This document shows, piece after piece, positions 1 through 4,256 of a stretch of DNA of 6,754 nt (positions are counted from its first letter, which is position 1; every line of letters starts with the position of its first letter). The notes beneath the pieces were generated by a model. The model was given only the letters and a program-made list of their open reading frames with translations, did no database searches and had not been told where the DNA came from. The stretch is from Verrucomicrobiota bacterium (GTDB lineage Bacteria > Verrucomicrobiota > Verrucomicrobiia > Chthoniobacterales > UBA10450). The stretch lies in contig QHQV01000027.1 in the NCBI GenBank assembly GCA_003219945.1, positions 1 to 6,754 of the forward strand, read 5' to 3'. The translations under genes and the position numbers were made by a program.

Positions 1-737
1 TGATGAATTGCGTCGAGTATGGACCAGAGGACATCGCACTTGAACTCGAGCGCGCGCACGGCTTCTCGCTGAAGCTCAAGTGTGTTGCAATATTCCATGG
101 TAATCGCGAGCGCCTCGTCAGAATCGCGCCGCGCCTGCGCGACTCGGCGGCGGAAATACTCCAGCCCGCGAGGATCAAGCCACTGATAGAATTTTTCGAA
201 GGCTGCAAGCCGGTCCATCATCAGATCTGGAGCAAAAAGTTCGGTCAGCGACGACGCGATGGCGATCGGCCACGGCTGACTGCGCGCGAAGTTCACGTAC
301 GCATCCACGGCAAAGCGTACTCCGGACAACAGATGTCGATTATCCAATAGCTCGTCAGGCGAAAGTCCGCATGCTTCACCAAGTCGCAGCCATGCTTCGA
401 TGCCGCCCTCATCCGAGGGGTGAGCTCCGGCGAGCCCGCGATCCCCAGCTTCGCAGGAGCTCCGCCCTCCTTGAATCACGCCATCGTGATCGAGAATGCG
501 ATGAATCCAAGCCCGTCGCACTTCGCGCACTGGACAGTTGGCGAGAATCGCGGCGTCTTTTATCGGAATATTTCGCTGATAATAGAACCGGTTCGCGATC
601 CAGCCACGCAGCGCTTCGGGCGAAAGCCAGCCTTCGTTCATCGCGACGTGGAACGGATGTTTATCGTGATAAGCGCGTCCGCCGATCGCGCGCAGTTGTT
701 CGATAAAGGTTTCGCGGTCCCAAAGCCCCGTAGTCAT
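1..737 (-). CDS. pqqC: PqqC, pyrroloquinoline-quinone synthase (3' end cut by window edge)
   Basis: PqqC catalyses the last step of PQQ synthesis, the cofactor-free, O2-dependent ring closure and oxidation of AHQQ to PQQ in the cytoplasm. The reading frame is open from the ATG at 737 to the window edge (245 residues). By memory-based alignment with Klebsiella PqqC, the active-site residues Y23, H24, R50, Y53, Q54, K60, R80 and H84 keep the same numbers, and Y147, T165, R176, Y194, R198 and K233 match with an offset of 19. Characteristic stretches are NRFYYQ (49-54), RILDHDG (80-86), EGGIEAWLRLGEA (110-122) and GVRFAVDAY (139-147). Two oddities: about 19 extra residues (roughly 87-108) between DHDG and EGGIEAW, encoded by a palindromic element, and Met173 where Klebsiella has His154. 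The start has a strong ribosome binding site (GAGGGGGG, 7 nt upstream). Only the last 20 or so residues should be missing. The gene lies 46 nt after pqqB, and pqqD/pqqE would be expected further left. Confidence 0.93.
   Translation of the reverse strand, partial: MTTGLWDRETFIEQLRAIGGRAYHDKHPFHVAMNEGWLSPEALRGWIANRFYYQRNIPIKDAAILANCPVREVRRAWIHRILDHDGVIQGGRSSCEAGDRGLAGAHPSDEGGIEAWLRLGEACGLSPDELLDNRHLLSGVRFAVDAYVNFARSQPWPIAIASSLTELFAPDLMMDRLAAFEKFYQWLDPRGLEYFRRRVAQARRDSDEALAITMEYCNTLELQREAVRALEFKCDVLWSILDAIH
415..469. repeat. Imperfect palindrome inserted in frame in pqqC (REP/RPE-like element)
   Basis: Two 22-nt arms, 415-436 and 448-469, are inverted copies that agree at 17 of 22 positions around an 11-nt loop. 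Their shared pattern is GAGGGnnGAGCTCCnGCGA. The element covers almost exactly the codons that have no counterpart in Klebsiella PqqC (57 nt expected for 19 residues; the palindrome is 55 nt). It keeps the pqqC frame open and encodes a Gly/Ser/Ala/Asp/Arg-rich loop. In-frame palindromic insertions in protein genes are known from Rickettsia (RPE elements). That this is a member of a mobile or repeated family in this genome is inference, because only one copy is visible here. Confidence 0.65.
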
Positions 738-744
738 AAAACAT

Positions 745-752
745 CCCCCCTC
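745..752 (-). promoter_or_regulatory. Ribosome binding site of pqqC
   Basis: On the minus strand GAGGGGGG lies 7 nt before the ATG at 737, inside the 46-nt pqqB-pqqC spacer. It fixes the pqqC start and is one of the few clear Shine-Dalgarno sites in the window. Confidence 0.75.
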
Positions 753-783
753 ATGAGCACGAGCACGATCAGGAAATGAAAAT

Positions 784-1629
784 TCATAACTCGATTTCTA
801 ATCCATCGCGCGCGATCTCGATCCCGGCCTGCTCGAGTTCTGCGCGCTCCGAACAGCCGGGCATCAGGATCGGGTTTGTGTTGTTGATATGAGTGTAAAT
901 CTTCCGGCGGGCGGGCGATAGGCGCAAGAAATCAAGACTGCCGCCACGGATCGGTAGATGATGCATCTCGCGAGCGCTGCGGGCGCCCGGCCGCACAGCT
1001 GCAAGTTCATCCTCACTCCAGAATGTGCCGTCGAACAAAATCACGTCGGAGTTGGCAGACGCTTCGGACAATTCACGGGTAAGCTTGCGCACGGCTGGCG
1101 CGACTAACGCTAACCGGCCCGATGCTTCGTCCAAAAACTGGAACGCGACGCTATGCGGCAAGTCGATCGCTCGAAATTCGATACAGCCGTTCAACCGTTG
1201 AAAATCCGAACTGATCTTCCGCCATTCGATTCCGCAGAACCGCGCGAGCGTGTGGTCAAGCCACGCGAGCGCAGCTCGGGTTTCGCCCGTCGAGTAAACG
1301 ACGAGCGGCTTTTCCTGTTGGCGCAGGAGCAACAAGCCCAGCGCATGATCGATATCTGAGTTGGTTAAAAGAACGCCTGCGATGGGAGTGTTGCGCGACG
1401 CATTATATCGCGGCTGCAATCGCGTCGTGCTTTCGATTTGCCGGGGCAAATCGGGCGAGGCGTTAATTAACCACCAGTTCTGAAAATCGTCCGAGTCGGA
1501 GCTGATCGCGATGCCCGATTGCGTCTGCTCAATTTTTCCCGCGCGCGCTGCAACGCAGTTGACACAGGCACAGTTCCATTGCGGTAAGCCGCCGCCGGCC
1601 GCGCTGCCGAGAATGTTGATCCGAATCAA
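784..1629 (-). CDS. pqqB: PqqB, PQQ biosynthesis metallo-beta-lactamase-fold protein
   Basis: PqqB belongs to the metallo-beta-lactamase-fold proteins and is thought to act as an iron-dependent hydroxylase on the cross-linked Glu-Tyr intermediate released from PqqA, before PqqC. The 281 residues (family usually about 300) show the N-terminal signature GSAAGGGLPQWNCACVNC (8-25, with C20, C22, C25), the metal-site segment TNSDIDHALGLL (89-100), DGTFWSEDEL near 200 and THINNTNPI near 246-254. A MHHLPI stretch near 222 stands where MGHxP is usual. The start is a TTG at 1629: no ATG or GTG lies between it and the in-frame TAA TAA just upstream, and translation from TTG gives the expected MIRINILGSAAGG beginning. 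No clear ribosome binding site precedes it. It follows pqqA by 32 nt. Confidence 0.95.
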   Translation of the reverse strand: MIRINILGSAAGGGLPQWNCACVNCVAARAGKIEQTQSGIAISSDSDDFQNWWLINASPDLPRQIESTTRLQPRYNASRNTPIAGVLLTNSDIDHALGLLLLRQQEKPLVVYSTGETRAALAWLDHTLARFCGIEWRKISSDFQRLNGCIEFRAIDLPHSVAFQFLDEASGRLALVAPAVRKLTRELSEASANSDVILFDGTFWSEDELAAVRPGARSAREMHHLPIRGGSLDFLRLSPARRKIYTHINNTNPILMPGCSERAELEQAGIEIARDGLEIEL

Positions 1630-1661
1630 TCGGAGTGCCGCAGTGCTTTATTACCGTTCGA

Positions 1662-1769
1662 TCAGACCGCGCCTGCGTAACACGTGCACTCGAAAAAGAT
1701 CGGCACGGTCTTGAGCGTCGGTTTGATCCAGAGCTTTTTGTGTCGCCTCATAAATCGCATGGGTGTCAT
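1662..1769 (-). CDS. pqqA: PqqA, PQQ precursor peptide
   Basis: This is the ribosomally made peptide whose Glu and Tyr side chains are cross-linked by the radical SAM enzyme PqqE (with PqqD as carrier) and become the PQQ skeleton. The 35-residue product ends in PIFFECTCYAGAV, carrying the diagnostic E-x-x-x-Y pair (Glu27, Tyr31). A WIKP stretch (14-17) matches the basic/aromatic N-terminal part of the family. The ATG at 1769 is chosen because CAGGAA lies 9 nt before it. In-frame ATGs at 1760 and 1751 would give 32 or 29 residues, nearer the common 22-29. A longer open frame reaching back to 1901 lies within the upstream membrane protein gene and is unlikely to be used. The two Cys between the cross-link residues are notable. 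Position directly before pqqB supports the call strongly. Confidence 0.9.
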   Translation of the reverse strand: MTPMRFMRRHKKLWIKPTLKTVPIFFECTCYAGAV

Positions 1770-1773
1770 AGGT

Positions 1774-2301
1774 CTATGTTCCTGCCGGGTCAAATTTATT
1801 TTTAATAAAGCTGATGTCGCCGCTCCGTTCCACGCGCGCGAGTCGAATATTGGAAAGGTCGTCCGTGTGCGCGCTGAGGCGCATATCCTCGTCCAGATCA
1901 TGCATTGAGACGTGGTTTCGCCGCATCACATCGAGATCGCATTGTCCATCGCGCACGATCACATCTGGCCTGCCTTTGACCAGGATCCCAAACCCATGGG
2001 AATAGAATGCCAGGTACGCGAAGAGTCGATGAATCAAGACGAGAACCACCCCACCGCCGAGCGTGGCAAAAAAAGCTGCCGAACCGTTAATGGCGCGCGA
2101 AAGCACCGCGGCAAGAATTACAAGCAGGACAGCGTCGAACGGAGTCTTCCGCGCGAGTGAGCGTTTGTGTCCAAGCCGCACCGCGGCCAGCGCCACAAGA
2201 AAAACAATGATCCCACGCAGTGAAATCTGAACGAATGTCAAATTCCTTGGTTCGACACCGAGGCCCAGCAGGATTTCAAAAGAATTCCAAAATGCATTCA
2301 T
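1774..2301 (-). CDS. YetF/DUF421-family membrane protein
   Basis: The 175-residue product has three likely membrane segments (about 24-42, 55-72 and 76-97) followed by a cytoplasmic C-terminal domain of the DUF421/YetF type. Family hallmarks are RKTPFDAVLLVIL (51-63), GRPDVIVRDGQ (110-120), a HDLDEDMRL stretch (134-142) and IRLARVERSGDISFI (152-166). The biochemical role of the family is poorly known. Its stop lies 4 nt before the pqqA ATG and the pqqA ribosome binding site is inside its last codons, so it is probably co-transcribed and translationally coupled with the PQQ genes. That points to, but does not prove, a link with PQQ metabolism. No Shine-Dalgarno site precedes the ATG, and the predicted promoter would make its mRNA almost leaderless. 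Confidence 0.85.
   Translation of the reverse strand: MNAFWNSFEILLGLGVEPRNLTFVQISLRGIIVFLVALAAVRLGHKRSLARKTPFDAVLLVILAAVLSRAINGSAAFFATLGGGVVLVLIHRLFAYLAFYSHGFGILVKGRPDVIVRDGQCDLDVMRRNHVSMHDLDEDMRLSAHTDDLSNIRLARVERSGDISFIKNKFDPAGT
1779..1784 (-). promoter_or_regulatory. Ribosome binding site of pqqA
   Basis: CAGGAA on the minus strand lies 9 nt upstream of the ATG at 1769, within the last codons of the YetF-like gene. It favours the 35-residue form of PqqA over the two shorter in-frame forms. Confidence 0.55.
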
Positions 2302-2308
2302 AGGTAAG

Positions 2309-2337
2309 ATTTTATCGCGCCGGAAATGCCTTGTCGC
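2309..2337 (-). promoter_or_regulatory. Predicted sigma70-type promoter of the yetF-like/pqqABC operon
   Basis: On the minus strand GCGACA (2332-2337, 4 of 6 to TTGACA) and TAAAAT (2309-2314, 5 of 6 to TATAAT) are 17 nt apart. Only 7 nt separate the -10 box from the ATG at 2301, so transcription would start at or next to the start codon and give a leaderless mRNA. This fits the lack of a ribosome binding site. Prediction from sequence only. Confidence 0.4.
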
Positions 2338-2348
2338 GCCGATATGCC
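2315..2348. repeat. Direct repeat overlapping the promoter, possible operator
   Basis: TCGCGCCGGAAATGCC (2315-2330) and TCGCGCCGATATGCC (2334-2348) differ by one indel and one substitution and begin 19 nt apart, close to two helical turns. The first copy fills the spacer of the predicted minus-strand promoter and the second overlaps its -35 box. This suggests a binding site for a regulator of the PQQ operon and possibly of the divergent TPR gene. No regulator gene is visible in the window. Confidence 0.4.
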
Positions 2349-2361
2349 GGCCCGGCGACGC

Positions 2362-2390
2362 TTGCGCGAGAAACCTTCGCGTGGCATAAG
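2362..2390 (+). promoter_or_regulatory. Weak candidate promoter of the TPR gene
   Basis: TTGCGC (2362-2367) and CATAAG (2385-2390) are 17 nt apart on the plus strand, 45 nt before the ATG at 2436. The boxes match consensus at only 3 of 6 and 4 of 6 positions, so this is a tentative call. Confidence 0.2.
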
Positions 2391-2435
2391 ACGACGCTCA
2401 CCCGGTTTTCAAACTGATCTAGCGCACGACCTCTT

Positions 2436-3179
2436 ATGCCAACAGCGCCACCTCCGTCTCGCGATGTCGCACTGGAAACGCGTTTTTTTTTGGAGCGTTT
2501 CAAAAAGCCAATTATCGCAGCCGCGATCGTTGTCCTGCTTGCAGCTATTTCATTCACGGGTTATCGGTTTTATTCTGATCGCCGCGCGACCGCTGCATCC
2601 GTTGCGTTGGCGAGCGCGAACACCGCGCAAGAATACGAACAGATAATCGCTCGTTACGCCAACACGCCTGCCGCCGCTGATGCCTATATTTTGCTCGCCG
2701 AAGCGCAGCGGAAGGAAAGGAAATTCGCTGAGGCGAACAACACGCTCGAAACCTTCATCGCGAAGTATCCCAAACATGAGTTTGTGAGCACGGCGAAGAT
2801 GGCAATGGCGGCCAATCTGGACTCGATGGGTAAGACGAATGAAGCATTAGTAATGTATCAACAGATCGTTTCGGCTTATCCCAACAGTTACGCTGCGCCG
2901 CTCGCCATGCTTTCGCAGGTGTACATTCTGAAGGGGAAAAATCGGAATGACGACGCGCGGCGCATCTGCGAAACCATGCTCACGCAATATCGAACCAGTT
3001 TTTGGGCGGGCGAGGCAATGCAGCAACTGCGCTTACTGAAGCCGATTACGACGTCCACGCCGCCGCCCGCAGTAGTGCCAACGATCCCGCCAATGTTAGC
3101 AATTCCTGCCGCGCCAGCGCCGCAAGCTCCGCCCGCGCCGAACCAGCCGCAGAGCGCGCCATCGCCAAAGAAGCCATAA
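2436..3179 (+). CDS. Membrane-anchored TPR-repeat protein
   Basis: The 247-residue product starts with a short cytoplasmic part ending in basic residues (RFKK), then a single hydrophobic segment (about 26-44). Next come three to four tetratricopeptide-like helical hairpins (about 62-200; for example ADAYILLAEAQRKERKFAEA at 81-100 and AKMAMAANLDSMGKTNEALV at 120-139). The tail is Pro/Ala-rich and low in complexity (about 205-247, ending PSPKKP). The layout resembles YfgM-type or BamD-like periplasmic TPR adaptors tethered to the inner membrane. A role in protein-protein contact in the envelope is likely, the partner unknown. No Shine-Dalgarno site precedes the ATG. A run of nine T (2483-2491) sits at codons 16-19. 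It is divergent from the PQQ operon and convergent with rpsI, so it appears to be transcribed alone. Confidence 0.85.
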   Translation: MPTAPPPSRDVALETRFFLERFKKPIIAAAIVVLLAAISFTGYRFYSDRRATAASVALASANTAQEYEQIIARYANTPAAADAYILLAEAQRKERKFAEANNTLETFIAKYPKHEFVSTAKMAMAANLDSMGKTNEALVMYQQIVSAYPNSYAAPLAMLSQVYILKGKNRNDDARRICETMLTQYRTSFWAGEAMQQLRLLKPITTSTPPPAVVPTIPPMLAIPAAPAPQAPPAPNQPQSAPSPKKP

Positions 3180-3183
3180 AGGT

Positions 3184-3279
3184 TAGGACAAGACCGGTGG
3201 GCGCGTCGAGAACGTGGAACGATGGACTGCTCGGCTATCCATCCCTACCGTTGGCTTGTCGCGGGAGGGAGTTGTCCTA
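3184..3279. repeat. Nested dyad symmetry in the convergent spacer (possible bidirectional terminator)
   Basis: The 97-nt gap between the stops of the TPR gene and rpsI holds three inverted pairs sharing one centre near 3231.5: TAGGACAA/TTGTCCTA (3184-3191 and 3272-3279), AACG/CGTT (3211-3214 and 3249-3252) and GATGGA/TCCATC (3221-3226 and 3238-3243). The outer right arm overlaps the rpsI stop codon. Sequence between the pairs does not match better than chance and no T-run follows, so an intrinsic terminator is only a possibility. Confidence 0.3.
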
Positions 3280-3672
3280 GCGCTTCGAGAACTGAAACCG
3301 CTTTCGCGCGCCAGGTTGCCCGGACTTCTTTCGCTCTTTCATACGCGGATCGCGACGCAGCAAGCCCTCAGATTTCAGCGGGCCTCGCAAATTTGCGTCA
3401 ACTTGAAGAAGGGCCCGCGCGATCGCGAGTTGTGCCGCGCCGGCCTGACCCATAATGCCGCCGCCGCTGGCGTGAATGAACACGTCGTAAGTGTTAACTG
3501 CTTTTGCATTCTGCAGCGGTTCCAACACTACATTCTGTAACGGCACGGTCGGGAAATAATCTTCGAAAGTCCGGCCGTTGATATCGATTTTTCCGCTGCC
3601 CGGCATCATTCGAATGCGTGCGACTGATGTCTTGCGGCGACCTGTGGCGATGAATTCGTCAGCTTGTGGCAT
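3277..3672 (-). CDS. rpsI: 30S ribosomal protein S9 (uS9)
   Basis: S9 is a small-subunit protein whose C-terminal tail reaches the P-site tRNA. The 131-residue product matches the family length and begins FIATGRRKTSVARIRMMPGSG (7-27). It has the S9 signature GGGIMGQAGAAQLAIARAL (70-88), LLRRDPRMKERKK (104-116) and the conserved basic end RKRFQFSKR. The ATG at 3672 is preceded at 8 nt by AGAGGT, which overlaps the rplM stop codon, so translation is probably coupled. The rplM-rpsI pair is a widely conserved operon. Confidence 0.98.
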   Translation of the reverse strand: MPQADEFIATGRRKTSVARIRMMPGSGKIDINGRTFEDYFPTVPLQNVVLEPLQNAKAVNTYDVFIHASGGGIMGQAGAAQLAIARALLQVDANLRGPLKSEGLLRRDPRMKERKKSGQPGARKRFQFSKR

Positions 3673-3680
3673 AGATCAGG

Positions 3681-3686
3681 ACCTCT
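3681..3686 (-). promoter_or_regulatory. Ribosome binding site of rpsI
   Basis: AGAGGT on the minus strand lies 8 nt before the rpsI ATG and overlaps the TAG stop of rplM (3685-3687), a typical coupling arrangement. Confidence 0.75.
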
Positions 3687-4113
3687 AAAGTTTGACAGCT
3701 TCGGGCTGTTGGGCTGTGTGCGGATGCGAATCGCCGCGATACACCTTCAACTTCCGATAAGCGTGCCGACCGAGACGATTGTGCGGAATCATCCCGCGAA
3801 CGGCGCGTTCAATCAGCAATTCAGGATGGCGAGCGCGGCGCGCCCGAACGCTCTCAGACTTGTGTCCGCCGACGTACCCGGAAAAACTCATATAATTTTT
3901 CTGTTCTTCCTTCTTTCCGGTGAGCCGGACTTTTTCCGCATTGATGACAATGACAAAATCTCCGGTGTCGACGTGTGGCGTGAAAATCGTTTTTCCTTTC
4001 CCGCGCAGCAGGTTGGCAGCCTTCACCGCGACGCGGCCGAGCACCTGGTCGTGGGCGTCAATGACCCACCACTTGCGCTGCGCTTCGGTGGCTTTTGCGG
4101 AAAACGTTGTCAT
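3685..4113 (-). CDS. rplM: 50S ribosomal protein L13 (uL13)
   Basis: L13 is an early-assembling large-subunit protein. Starting at the ATG at 4113 gives 142 residues, the same length as the E. coli protein. Family features are KWWVIDAHDQVLGRVA (14-29), an NLLRGKGK segment (34-41), GDFVIVINAEKVRLTGKK (51-68) and the signature VRGMIPHNRLGRHAYRKLKV (105-124). The frame stays open 22 codons further upstream, but that stretch has no L13 character and would cover the predicted promoter. No good Shine-Dalgarno site precedes the start. First gene of the rplM-rpsI operon, 12 nt before rpsI, and divergent from proS. Confidence 0.98.
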   Translation of the reverse strand: MTTFSAKATEAQRKWWVIDAHDQVLGRVAVKAANLLRGKGKTIFTPHVDTGDFVIVINAEKVRLTGKKEEQKNYMSFSGYVGGHKSESVRARRARHPELLIERAVRGMIPHNRLGRHAYRKLKVYRGDSHPHTAQQPEAVKL

Positions 4114-4256
4114 CTTAGAAAAAGGGCACGAAACGTATGGGTCACGCAACCCTCTGTCAACAACGGATCGATACAACAAATGAGCCGGACGGAAGAGATG
4201 TGTTATTGCTAAATGCTCGCTGGCGAACGGTGGGCGGCGCGCTTAATTCCTTGCCG
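4114..4256. other. Divergent intergenic region between rplM and proS
   Basis: This 143-nt spacer must carry promoters for both directions. Only the rplM one is convincing. For proS, an extended-10-like TGCTAAAT near 4207 is the best candidate, without a good -35 box. No T-box leader elements (long structured leader, specifier loop, terminator) fit in this space, so proS does not appear to be T-box controlled. Confidence 0.4.
4132..4160 (-). promoter_or_regulatory. Predicted promoter of rplM-rpsI
   Basis: A perfect TTGACA (minus strand, 4155-4160) is followed after 17 nt by TACGTT (4132-4137), a poor -10 box. Transcription would begin near 4125 and leave about a dozen untranslated bases before the rplM ATG. 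The perfect -35 box and the position before a ribosomal operon support it. Confidence 0.5.

Noticed and set aside
3..779. Three plus-strand open frames of 111-119 codons opposite pqqC
   Set aside because: They have no recognisable protein features and lie antisense to a frame with full PqqC motifs; they are shadows.
1770..1901. Longer PqqA form beginning inside the membrane protein gene
   Set aside because: The extra 44 residues are an out-of-frame reading of the DUF421 gene; the ribosome binding site supports 1769.
3221..3243. Intrinsic terminator hairpin after rpsI or the TPR gene
   Set aside because: The 6-bp stem has an 11-nt loop and is not followed by a T-run on either strand, so it is kept only as part of the nested dyad observation.
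4114..4179. 22-codon upstream extension of rplM
   Set aside because: No L13 similarity, and it would cover the TTGACA promoter; the start at 4113 gives the standard 142 residues.
4137..4256. Upstream ATG giving a 40-residue N-terminal extension of ProS
   Set aside because: The extra residues do not resemble the family and the region overlaps the rplM promoter; the ATG at 4257 gives the normal N-terminus.
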